NCBI GenBank assembly: GCA_025201345.1
Contig: JAIXMG010000030.1
Coordinates: forward strand, 248,001-312,000
Source: Thamnidium elegans
Lineage: Eukaryota; Mucoromycota; Mucoromycetes; Mucorales; Mucoraceae
Length of the DNA: 64,000 nt
Direction: 5' to 3'
Part shown: positions 45,746 to 54,489 of the stretch, piece by piece
Numbering within the stretch: the first letter of the stretch is position 1
How the letters are laid out: each line of letters opens with the position of its first letter
Notes under the pieces: model-generated
What the model saw: only the letters and a program-made list of their open reading frames with translations
What the model was told of the DNA's origin: nothing
Databases searched by the model: none
Program-made: the position numbers and the translations under genes

Positions 45746-46449
45746 ATGGTATGTATAACATTTTGGTTTTGAAAGTAATTAGATGAGAGATGGGAATTCG
45801 ACAACAAACAATTTAATGGATGGATGGATACGTAGAATTATTTTTTTACTTTTTTGAAATGTAAAAAAAAAAAAAAAAAAAAAAAAAAATCGGTTATATA
45901 GTTACTCAATTCGACATTTTTTTTTTACAATGGAATTCATTATCAATTCGCAAACTTCCCCCTTTTTTTTATACGAAGTCGAATCCCCAACTCTCTTTTT
46001 TTTTTTTTTGCAGAAGTTACCCGGAAAAAAAAAGCCGTTTTCTAATTATTTTATATTAGGCCGACGCTGCTGTCACTATCAGAACTCGCAAGTTCCTTAC
46101 TAACCGTTTGCTTCAACGTAAGCAAATGGTTGTCGATGTCATTCACCCTGGACTCGCCAACGTCTCCAAGGACGAACTCCGTTCCAAGATTGGTAAGATG
46201 TATAAGGCCGATAAGGAAGTCGTCTCTGTCTTTGGTTTCAAGACCCATTTCGGTGGTGGAAAGACCACTGGTTTCGCCTTGATCTACGATACCGTTGAAG
46301 CTCTCAAGAAGTTCGAGCCCAAGCATCGTCTTGTCCGTATCGGTCTTGCTGAGGCTCCCAAGGGTGGTCGTAAGCAACGTAAGGAAAAGAAGAACCGTGA
46401 GAAGAAGTTCTTTGGTGTTAGAAAGTCCAAGAAGCCCAAGAAGGAGTAA
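45746..46449 (+). CDS. RPS24: 40S ribosomal protein eS24
   Basis: The large exon (46060-46449) encodes [15 protein letters not shown] and the rest of eS24, including [28 protein letters not shown] and a Lys-rich tail. It has an AG acceptor and no ATG of its own. The first exon is inferred to be the ATG at 45746-45748, directly followed by GTATGT, which gives a 311-nt intron and a 130-residue protein. An intron placed right after the start codon is common in fungal ribosomal-protein genes. Codon use is markedly biased to C-ending codons, unlike most of the window, as expected for very high expression. Confidence 0.92.
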
Positions 46450-47120
46450 ATCGCTTTTTTCTCTTACTGAATGCATAAATAAAAAAAAAAAAAGTTGTTA
46501 CTTTTTTTTTTTTTTTTTTGGTTACGAAAAAAAAAAATTTATTTGCAGGAATATATTTGATTTAACGAGAGAGAACAATGTGTTAGTTATACGAGTTTGA
46601 GGGGGAAATATTTGGATCATAAGACAGTTACGAGCATTTCATTTAATATGATAACATGTCCTATTGGTGTGACCTTACCCTAGTTAGAGACTTGTGGGAC
46701 TATTCTCACTTTCACATTTGTGATTTTTTTTTTTTGTTTTGTTTGTCTTTTCGTTTTATTTCCATATTCTCCAATTTAGATATTGTACTTTAATATGATA
46801 AGAAGACTTATAGAAAATTGACGTGCGACAAAATTATCAAAATTGATTGGATTATACCAAAATTTATCGAGGCCTCTCCGCCATAACAACTGTTCCTATG
46901 AAAAGAAATAAACAATTATTATCGTAATAAACATACTTCAACTTTATTATTTTTTGTTTCTAAAAAAAATATCTTTCAAAGCATACAATAGATCAATAGA
47001 AAAAAAATTATTAGCAGCAGAAAAAAAAAACCCCCCAATGGTGTTTTTTATTTATTTATTATTTTATTTATAACCTTTCAATATTGCGACATTTGGAAAT
47101 TGTCTTTGGGAATGTCGAAT
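46450..47120. other. Intergenic, no gene seen
   Basis: A/T-rich 3' flank of eS24 leading to the transposase relic. No motif recognised. Confidence 0.5.
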
Positions 47121-47690
47121 TCAACCTCTACAGTTTTTTGCCATAACAGTTTTTGCCGCTTCTTCAATTCTATCAGCAATCATTTCGTTCTTTCCAAATG
47201 GAGTTTTGCGAACCACTGACTTGATTTTTGCCCAGCGTTCTTCAATAGGATTCAGCAGTGGCGAATAAGGGGGTAAAAATAAGGCATAATGTCCACTATC
47301 CCTTATTGCTTTTAGGACTTCTGGTGTTTTGTGAATAGAATCGTTGTCCACCACTATGTACATATTCTTTAATCCAATCTTGTTCAAAACAGAAACGATT
47401 TCTTCTACAAACAACACAAAGTGTGACGAATTAGTTCCATGAGGCAAGGTTGTTTTTGTACCAAGAGGAGTTTTTTGTTTCTTTCTGCTAAATCAATTTC
47501 TTCCACTGCTGTATTAAAATGACCCTCATCTTCATCCTCGGACGAAGACTGATTATCTGGAATACCTTTCATCTGGTACAACGACTTAATAGTCGCTCCA
47601 TCTTGTTTTGGCTAGTATTCAGGTTCTTCATCACAAGCGAATTCGTCAGAGGGTAGATAATGGTGGAGTCTGGTTGTGTTGTACATTGTA
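47121..47690 (-). pseudogene. Second Tc1/IS630-type transposase tail with unrelated 5' part
   Basis: The reverse-strand frame at 47121-47447 has V-V-D-N-D-S-I-H (second catalytic Asp) and F-L-P-P-Y-S-P-L-L-N-P-I-E-E-R-W (final Glu), a DDE_3 C-terminus. Upstream, instead of the expected first-Asp region, lies an acidic sequence (Q-S-S-S-E-D-E-D-E-G-H-F, about 47510-47560) preceded by a stop near 47612 and in a different frame. The first catalytic block is not found. It is a different subfamily from the copy at 5692-6018, because the blocks differ outside the catalytic residues. Confidence 0.7.
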
Positions 47691-47841
47691 AGTAATAATA
47701 AGTAGGTTAATTTTAAAAAGTATAAAAATGAGCAGAGTATTTATATCGTTAAGAAAACACCAAAGCCAAAATGCCAAGATTCGTTACACCAATTCTAAAC
47801 AAAGCAGCATTTGAGAGACGTTGTTGTTTCTAACTCGCAGA

Positions 47842-47890
47842 TTTGGAAAAGCTCTCAGGAAATGTATGCGTTTCTGACTCTTGAGATATT
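47842..47890 (+). repeat. 48-bp coding-like repeat, copy 1
   Basis: TTTGGAAAAGCTCTC, one variable base, GGAAATGTATGCG and TTTCTG(A/G)CTCTTGAGATAT match 51268-51315 with two mismatches. Both translate in the same frame as W-K-S-S-x-E-M-Y-A-F-L-x-L-E-I, so this is probably a shared exon relic rather than non-coding DNA. It sits 300 bases before the gene at 48176. Confidence 0.6.
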
Positions 47891-48175
47891 TATTTCTGTG
47901 TTAATCCTCTGGTTTACAATAATTCTACCGTTGGCTTTTTTTTTTCTACTGCCAGTAATTTTTTTCTATTGGCCTCAAGAAACTCTATTATTAAAAAAAG
48001 TTTCTATGAATATAAATGTGCTAATACCAGCTTTTTCCATTATTTCAAAAGGCGCAAAGATCGCCAACCAAATGGACAAGTCTCACCTACAATGAGGTAG
48101 TACAAGAAAGCTATAAAAGACATGAGCTGAAATAGTTTTTTCTTCTTTCTTTTATTCCTTTATTTCATTATCAAA

Positions 48176-49858
48176 ATGTTTAAAAGACCAAAGCAAGCGT
48201 TTTACAACACTTGGATTTCAACTGCTGAAAATTTATTGCCTGAATACGATTATTTCGATTTTGCAAACTTTGTTAATCGCGACAAACAAAGCACCAACTT
48301 ATTTTATAACAATATAATGAAGATGGCATTGCAACGTGCAAATGGTGAGAATAAATTAACAATAGCCAACGCCATCAATAAGTTCAATGTAATTTATTTT
48401 ATTATATTAAATGTGAGCAATCACTAATTCATTTATTTTAGAGTCGTGGTAAACTAGGTTCTCAATTTGGCCAAGAATATAATGAATATTGGGAAAAACG
48501 AGAACAAGCAGAGCATGAAGAAAGAATCAAAAAAAGACAAAAAACTGCCGTTGAAACTACCAATGATGCTGCCTGCGCTTCCTTTGAGTCCATAGTATTA
48601 AATGTAAGATTTTGGATCTACTATCTCGAATATATTAACAGTTTTATAAATTAGGTTGCCGCAGAAATTCAAGGATCTAAAGTAGCCAATAATAATGAAA
48701 AAGGCAAAAATGCTGCTACAAATGTTGATGCCAATGATAATGATAATAATAGTAATGATAAAGAATATAGTGCTGAGTATGAAGATATTTCTTTTGAAGC
48801 GTATGCTATTAAACAATGTACACTTTTTTTATTTCAAATACATAGCTAATTCTCCTCATTGTCTACATAGATTTAATGAAAAAATAATTTACGTAGACAC
48901 CAACAAAAAATACATGAATGAAGAAATACTTCAATTAACTGAGACTACTAATTTACCCACAAAAAAACCATCTGATGCCTTTGCATCCTTACAAAATAAA
49001 ATAAATGATTGCCAACCAAGCACAAGACTATTAAGAAAAACAATCAAATTGTACATCGCAGAAATGATTGATACTTTCGATCCAATCGTTCATGCCGATT
49101 TAAATTTTACTGAAGTCTTGTGTACCCATTTGTAAGTTGAAGAATTTTGATACTTATCGACTAAATATACCAGCCGCTAATGTTAAACGTGTAGTTTAAA
49201 CATGATTGATAGTCCACGCAATCCATTGCTTCAAAAGCAATTAGAAAGAAATACAGGCTTTCTGACTACTATACCCATCTTACACAACTTATTTGTATCA
49301 AGAAATGACATACTCGATATGCAATGGTGAGTGTTGTAGAATACCTCTCTTTTTATATACCTTACAGAATATATAGGGTTGAGAAAAATGCAAGTGCCAC
49401 AGGAAATATAAAGTGGGATGGCGTTGTATTTGTAGTAGGAAATAAGACGGTGACCCCTATGTTTGTGGAGCTTTCTGGGGGAATTAATTTTAACAGTACT
49501 GATAAAAAAGAAACCGATGATGAAAAGAAGCTCGTTGAACAGTTCATCAAGTTATTAAAAATACAAAAGGCCGAAGGTGTTGAAACACCATGCCAATATT
49601 ATGTCAGATATTTTGGTAAGTATTTTATTTTATCTTTTGCTTTTTAAGATTGAATAGCTAATAGTTAACATACTTAAATTAGACATGGTATTATATTTTG
49701 AATCATTAACTTACTTTGATGACTATTATGTCAAAAGAACTCATTTTACTGTTTCTTGTCCCTCAACATGCTCCAAATTAATTGACTTTGTTGCTAAGAT
49801 ACCTCAGATATTTGAATATCGTCAAGGGATTCTTAACTTGATAAAAGAAATGAAATAA
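48176..49858 (+). CDS. Seven-exon protein of unknown function, intact family member
   Basis: Exons 48176-48388, 48442-48603, 48655-48800, 48871-49131, 49195-49326, 49377-49615 and 49683-49858 join without a break to 442 residues, and every junction is GT-AG with matching phase. The N-terminal 70 residues resemble a small helical unit (F-Y-N-T-W-I-S-T to I-A-N-A-I-N-K-F). A basic/acidic coiled segment and an Asn/Asp-rich linker follow. The C-terminal half holds A-D-L-N-F-T-E-V-L, Q-W-V-E-K, then I-K-W-D-G-V-V-F, P-M-F-V-E-L-S-G-G and D-D-E-K-K-L. The D...E-L-S-G...D-x-x-K order recurs in the broken copies at 4143-5541 and 62480-63917. It could be a PD-(D/E)XK-like fold, but the canonical E-x-K is not evident. 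No transmembrane segment or signal peptide. Neighbours are transposon debris. Confidence 0.75.
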
Positions 49859-50690
49859 TTTTCTTTTTATTATAAAAACAACGATTTACTCCGATGGCAA
49901 AGTATGCAATAGATAAATCAAATCTAAAATGGAGGAAGACATGTCTGGAGGGAAAAAAAGGTTTCTTTTTTTTATTATAATCCAAACCTTTAACTTTTTA
50001 TTTCACATTTTGGTCTTTCTTCCTCGAAATAAATCGTTGTCTCCATTAAATCCTATACAATCTGCTGCATATATCTATTTTTTTTGGGGGGGGGGGAGCG
50101 GTTCGAATGGTTCCACGCTAATTTCGAGTTGTGTGTGAATTATCAAACGAATTAAACAAGTGTAAGATATGTTTCATTTGGAACGAGAATGAATATTAAG
50201 GTCATGAACTAAACTAGGTGTTTTAAAAAACATTTGTCATAAACATATTTATCATTGTCATCAACATTATGGCACAACACAGTTGTATGAAAACTACCAA
50301 TGATAATACGCTTGAAGCTATCTATGAAACTGCTATATGTATGTAACAATAATGGCAAGCATTTTACAGAAAATACAAATAATATTCAATTTTATTTATT
50401 GGAAACACTCTTTATTTGTTAATGACGAATAATAAACCGAGAACACATTATTGCTAAACTAATTTCTTTGCTGGTCCCACCATTTATAAAGGTCTTGAGT
50501 GGCAAAATAAAGAACGAATTTATTGGTCTTAACGTCTTGAAAAAGTAAGTTCATAGGAAAAGAACTTTAGGACATTATTGGTTTGACGCCGATACATTTC
50601 ATAAAGATATTACAATAATATTAGAAATCGTCATGTAGAAATAGGTTTTACCTGCATAAAATATCCGATTGACATAAGAGTTTAAGAAGA
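49859..50690. other. Intergenic with small relic frames
   Basis: Short unsupported open frames (49929-50138, about 50269-50345) occur in A/T-rich sequence with a G-run at about 50088-50098. Nothing recognisable. Confidence 0.4.
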
Positions 50691-51147
50691 CTCCCTGCGA
50701 TGTTGAAGTAAAGGTTAGGCTTCCTTCAAGCATCGTCATTTTGTAATGTCCAAAGTCAATAGCTATACAAAGGTTTGTAAAATGCAAAAAAAGAAAAGCA
50801 GAATACATTCTTTCTATAGATTTCGATGGAGCAATTCAAAACTTAGCAGGGGGGTCAATAGTCTTCATGTCCACATTGTTAAAAAGTAAACAGAGAGGAC
50901 TGATCGATGTCTCCTATTATAACAAAACTCCCTGCGATGTTGAAGTAAAGGTTAGGCTTCCTTCAAGCATCGTCATTTTGTAATGTCTAAAGTCAATAGC
51001 TATACAAAGGTTTGTAAAATGCAAAAAAAGAAAAGCAGAATACATTCTTTCTATAGATTTCGATGGAGCAATTCAAAACTTAGCAGGGGGGTCAATAGTC
51101 TTCATGTCCACATTGTTAAAAAGTGAACAGAGAAGACTGATCGATGT
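50691..51147. repeat. Tandem duplication of about 220 bp
   Basis: 50691-50910 and 50928-51147 are near-identical (I count about three substitutions) at a period of 237 bases, separated by a 17-base spacer. Read on the reverse strand, each copy carries a coding-like piece with M-Y-S-A-F-L-F, A-I-D-F-G-H-Y and T-M-L-E-G-S-L-T-F, so a fragment of a gene seems to have been duplicated. The high identity indicates a recent event. Confidence 0.85.
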
Positions 51148-51267
51148 TTTGCCAACTACAATGTCTAAAAAGAAAAAGAAAAAGAAAAATTTGGCGCCAC
51201 GTAATATGATTAATTGAAATTGTGTGACGTACGATAGATCACCTGGATATAATTGATGACGTTTGTG

Positions 51268-51315
51268 TTTGGAAAAGCTCTCTGGAAATGTATGCGTTTC
51301 TGGCTCTTGAGATAT
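51268..51315 (+). repeat. 48-bp coding-like repeat, copy 2
   Basis: This is the partner of 47842-47890 with two mismatches. The surrounding frame stays open longer here (V-W-K-S-S-L-E-M-Y-A-F-L-A-L-E-I-Y-F to E-F-W-K, then stop), supporting a coding origin. Confidence 0.6.
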
Positions 51316-51438
51316 ATTTTCAAACGCAATTCACTGTATATGAATGTATACAAAACGAGTTCTGGAAATAAACCAATCTAAAACTATATATTGCCCTTTA
51401 TAACTTTCTAAGCCGCACACCGTGGTCGATTATTATGA

Positions 51439-51645
51439 ATGGAAATATCAACCTTTCAGACAAACAAAAAGAACAACTCTAGAGAATTCAGACAACGAGC
51501 TCGTCTTGAATATGAAACCTTTGAAGGAGAATTCGACATCCTAGAAGAAATTCCCCAAGACCTGGATAACTCTACCAAGAGTGACCTCAACAGTCGATTC
51601 AAGAAATATCAAAGATCATTACCCCAGTATAAGGGAGGAAACTAG
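51439..51645 (+). CDS. Small open frame, possible gene fragment
   Basis: A 68-residue frame, polar and Asn/Gln/Glu-rich (K-K-N-N-S-R-E-F-R-Q-R-A-R-L-E, L-E-E-I-P-Q-D-L), ends 60 bases before the left end of the Mutator-like element. Codon composition looks coding-like rather than A/T noise. No family is recognised. It may be the end of a small gene or a fragment cut by the insertion. Confidence 0.3.
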   Translation: MEISTFQTNKKNNSREFRQRARLEYETFEGEFDILEEIPQDLDNSTKSDLNSRFKKYQRSLPQYKGGN

Positions 51646-51704
51646 ACGTCCGCAGAAACAATTAACAAATGTTTCCATAATACGCTATTAGTTACCGAAA
51701 TATT

Positions 51705-51801
51705 ATACAGTTTTCTTAGGACCACGGGGGAGTGTACATAGGGTAACGGATCGGGTGCCCCGTGGTCCGAAAAAATAACTACGTGCACTCCCGTGGTCCG
51801 A
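51705..51801. repeat. Left terminal inverted repeat of the Mutator-like element
   Basis: It begins ATACAGTTTTCTTAGGACC. Besides pairing with the right end, it contains its own inverted motif: GGACCACGGGG and CCCCGTGGTCC about 40 bases apart, and a third CCGTGGTCC copy. Confidence 0.8.
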
Positions 51802-52063
51802 GCGTTATCAAACAAAACTAAAACATTAGAGTTGTTTAATTGATATTCGTTATTTTATTTTGTTATTTTATATTACTTATACACATCATAAAATATTTAA
51901 GATTATTTTTTACGCTTAACATTCATGCTATACTTCGTATTTTATTATCTTTCTCTGAAAATATAAAGAAAATAAGGTAGTTTATTAAGAGGAAAAGTTA
52001 TTATTCATCATCGGAAGATTTGATTACAACAAGCTCGTCTTTTTCTGCATCAAAATTCTTTCC

Positions 52064-52570
52064 TTATGTATGTTTGGGAAATTTCCCAAAGAGATTCCAT
52101 GTCGATTTAAACAATGTAGCATAGGATTCGTCTACCTGGAAGTACATATGGCTAACAGAAGGATATGACATACGCCTATAGCCAAACTCGACAGCTACCC
52201 AGTGTGCATTTTTTATATTTTGAAGGCGGTGTGGCCGTACTTTTATCTTTGGTTTTATAGTAACCTTAAGTGGCAAAATAGTGAGTGGTTCATAAAGACG
52301 TCTTTTATTCCAGGCGTCAGGATATGTACATACAGGTATGTTGTAAGTATCTGCAACTGCTTGAACACAGCCAAGATAGTCAAACCAAATAGACATGCTC
52401 GTTCTTCTATACTCATACATATCTGATTTGATGCTCTTTTCTAGGCTGGTAACGTCGAAACCAAAGTATTTACATACATGCTCTTTTTGGATTCACACTC
52501 TACGAGCATATCTTTCTTAACATCCCTATACCTATCATCATTGAGCTTTTAAACTTTTGTTTTGACGCAG
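52064..52570 (-). pseudogene. OTU-like cysteine protease fragment inside the element
   Basis: The reverse-strand frame 52420-52064 reads S-I-W-F-D-Y-L-G, V-A-D-T-Y-N-I-P-V, L-T-I-L-P-L and N-A-H-W-V-A-V-E-F. The spacing of A-D-x-Y, the T-x-L-P-L block and the final N-x-H-W-V matches the C-terminal half of OTU domains linked to Mutator-like transposases, with the H of H-W-V as catalytic His. Upstream, in another frame, Y-R-D-V-K-K-D-M-L-V-E continues the same domain (about 52460-52560), so there is a frame shift. The catalytic Cys part is missing. Confidence 0.55.
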
Positions 52571-52587
52571 TTCAGAGACCAAAACTT

Positions 52588-52711
52588 TCTCGGGTCACGG
52601 GAATGCACGTAGTTATTTTTTTCGGACCACGGGGCACTCGATCCAAGTTACCCTATGTACACTCCCCCGTGGTCCGAAAGATTTGCGCCGTGGTCCCTAA
52701 GAAAACCGTAT
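52588..52711. repeat. Right terminal inverted repeat of the Mutator-like element
   Basis: Inverted counterpart of 51705-51801, ending GGTCCCTAAGAAAACCGTAT. It has an additional GATTTGCGCCGTGGTCC segment that is absent from the left end. Confidence 0.8.
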
Positions 52712-52724
52712 CCGTTATCCAATA

Positions 52725-53316
52725 AATTTAGATGGCGTCTTCTTAACTTTTTGTTTTCTGTGTTTCCTTTTACAACTTTACGTTCTGGTTCATCTGATAA
52801 AAAATCAAGATTTTGCTTGTTCAACCATTGAGTGAATGCCAAAGATGTAGTCTTGTCAAATTTCTTAGTGAAAGTCCAAACAGCTCCTAGAATTTCTTTA
52901 TCATATACATAGCTTAACTTGTATGGAGAGTTTGACGAAGATTCCATTTTCGGTCGATATACATAAATTCTACAATTTGCGCGTCATTGTCTATATTTTA
53001 TCATTTTTAGCAACGATTTCGTGTCTCACATTTATTTTTATTTACCAAACAAGATATCTTCCTTTTCATTTTTTTTATTTTCAGTTTCTTCATGGATATT
53101 TTTTATTTCTTCTTTTGATTTGTACAGGCTGTATAGAATTGGAGCACCAAATATTCGCGCTTCGCATACAATCTCAGGTTCATTTATATTGCTTCTGAAA
53201 CAAATTTCAGCTTCCTCCATCTTATCTACTCTTTGTGTACAGATTTGAGCATTCTCTTCGTTGAATTGTTTACAGTAAAAGATGCAACATGCTTCCTCAC
53301 GAGAGATGGTATCCAT
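52725..53316 (-). pseudogene. Two-exon gene of unknown function, 3' end replaced by a transposon
   Basis: Exon 1 (53316-53046) starts M-D-T-I-S-R-E-E-A-C-C and ends at a GTAAAT donor. Exon 2 begins at 52990 after a TATAG acceptor (55-nt intron), in matching phase, and runs through Y-K-L-S-Y-V-Y-D-K-E-I-L-G-A-V-W, F-T-Q-W-L-N-K-Q-N-L-D-F-L-S-D and R-R-R-H-L-N-L-L. At about 52725 the frame passes into the terminal repeat of the Mutator-like element and stops within it at 52648. About 180 residues of the host gene remain. The rest could not be found on the far side of the element. Family unknown; the sequence is acidic/basic mixed with several Cys in exon 1. Confidence 0.6.
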
Positions 53317-53532
53317 TCTAAAATGTTTAACAAATAAAATAAAGCTGTAAAAAAGGACCGGTTGAAAAAAAAAAAAAAAAAAACCTTTTTCTGATTGGCT
53401 GGTAACCTGTTTTTGCGAAAAAAAAAAGTTTACCTGACAAATTTCACCAAAAAAGTTTACGGGACAAAATGGTTTTTTCTGGCTCAACCTATTTTCTTCA
53501 GCTGTATAACTTGTCTGTAAAATGTTTAAGGG

Positions 53533-53653
53533 GTGACCAATTGAAGTTCAAAAAAGTGACCAATTGGTTTTCAGAAAAGCGACCATTTGGCATTTAGAAA
53601 AGTGACCAATTTTTTGCGGTAAGGTGACCAATTGACGCTGGAAGCACTGTAAA
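53533..53653. repeat. Subterminal tandem motifs and TACAGTG-type end
   Basis: Five spaced copies of GTGACCAATTG (one degenerate, GCGACCATTTG) lie at about 53534, 53560, 53579, 53600 and 53624. They are followed by a sequence that, read on the reverse strand from 53653, begins TACAGTGCTTCCAGCG. Regularly spaced short motifs just inside a terminus are typical of transposase-binding sites. The nearby gene at 52725-53316 is oriented away from this end and could be cargo or the element's own gene. Confidence 0.5.
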
Positions 53654-53681
53654 ACCTTTGATAAGACTATTTGAAAAAAAT

Positions 53682-53825
53682 TCAAGTGTCGAAATAAATT
53701 CTAACAGAATTGGTTGAGACACTCAAATAAAAAATATGAAATATGATTGCTTTATCTTCTTTTTATTTAAAGTCAGCGAAAAAGGTTATAAAAAAAATTT
53801 AAATACAAGTATATATAATTGATCT
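53682..53825. repeat. DIRS left inverted repeat
   Basis: It contains TTCTAACAGAATTGGTTGAG and, further in, AAAGTCAGCGAAAAAGG. Both appear as reverse complements near the right end, but in separate blocks, which is the split organisation expected for circular-junction DIRS replication. Confidence 0.8.
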
Positions 53826-53854
53826 TCTTTTTCGCTCGGTCAGCACCGCAAAAT

Positions 53855-54364
53855 ATGGACTCCACTCAAGCCAGCCAAAAAAATCAACCCGATCAAAATG
53901 AGCAATTAGTTGCTGTGCAACAAAGAATACTCGACCTTGAACAGATAGTATTATCTCAAGCAAGCGCTCAACTTCCTCCAGAGCCAGAATCCCGTACACC
54001 CATCGAACTGATGGACGAAGGAGAAACCCTTTCGGCTCTCCACTCCTTATCAATTAGACCTTCTTATACATGGTCCCCTTCCGAATTTCTCTCGGAAGTT
54101 CTTTCCTTGGATTCACCATTGTTCCCTACTACGATGCTTACTGATGATGAACGTCGCAAGACGATTGACACATATCCTAGTATCGACAACTTGAATTATC
54201 AGCCTCCCAATACGATTCCAATGGCATCTCGCAAGATGAACAAGTACCAAACCAAGCAAGACATGTCACTTAAACGCCTGCAATACATGCTTTCAGGTGT
54301 TTTCCGTCCTTTAGATGTACTTGGATTGGAAATTAGTCGAGACGCTACTAATGATAATGTGTAA
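53855..54364 (+). pseudogene. DIRS gag-like ORF1
   Basis: 169 residues from M-D-S-T-Q-A-S-Q. An N-terminal Gln-rich coiled-coil-like part precedes S-Y-T-W-S-P-S-E-F and a basic region (R-K-M-N-K-Y-Q-T-K). It ends at a TAA (54362-54364), but the same frame continues open beyond it with R-Y-L-L-M-L-K-D-C-R-T-L-L-L, so the TAA looks like a point nonsense mutation inside a longer gag. The function is inferred from position and composition only. Confidence 0.65.
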
Positions 54365-54489
54365 CGCTATCTACTCATGCTCAAAGATTGCCGTACTTTA
54401 TTACTTAATGTATTGGCTCAAATTAATGACATGCGTAGCAACATCGCTTTTCAAGCTATTAACCCTAGTTTTACTTCTACTAACTCTGC

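Larger units (their letters stand above)
51705..52711. mobile_element. Non-autonomous Mutator-like element with compound TIRs
   Basis: About 1 kb is bounded by inverted repeats of roughly 100 bases (left 51705-51801, right 52588-52711). Shared blocks are GTTTTCTTAG(G)GACCACGG, GGACCACGGGGGAGTGTACA, TAGGGTAAC, GATCG(G/A)GTGCCCCGTGGTCC and TAACTACGTGCA(C/T)TCCCGTG. The right repeat carries an extra block of about 20 bases. The only coding content is an OTU-like fragment on the reverse strand, which is often carried by Mutator-like elements. No transposase catalytic region is present. It sits in the 3' part of the gene at 52725-53316. Confidence 0.8.

Noticed and set aside
50080..50110. G-run followed by GGTTCGAATGG resembling a tRNA T-loop
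   Set aside because: The flanks do not form a cloverleaf.
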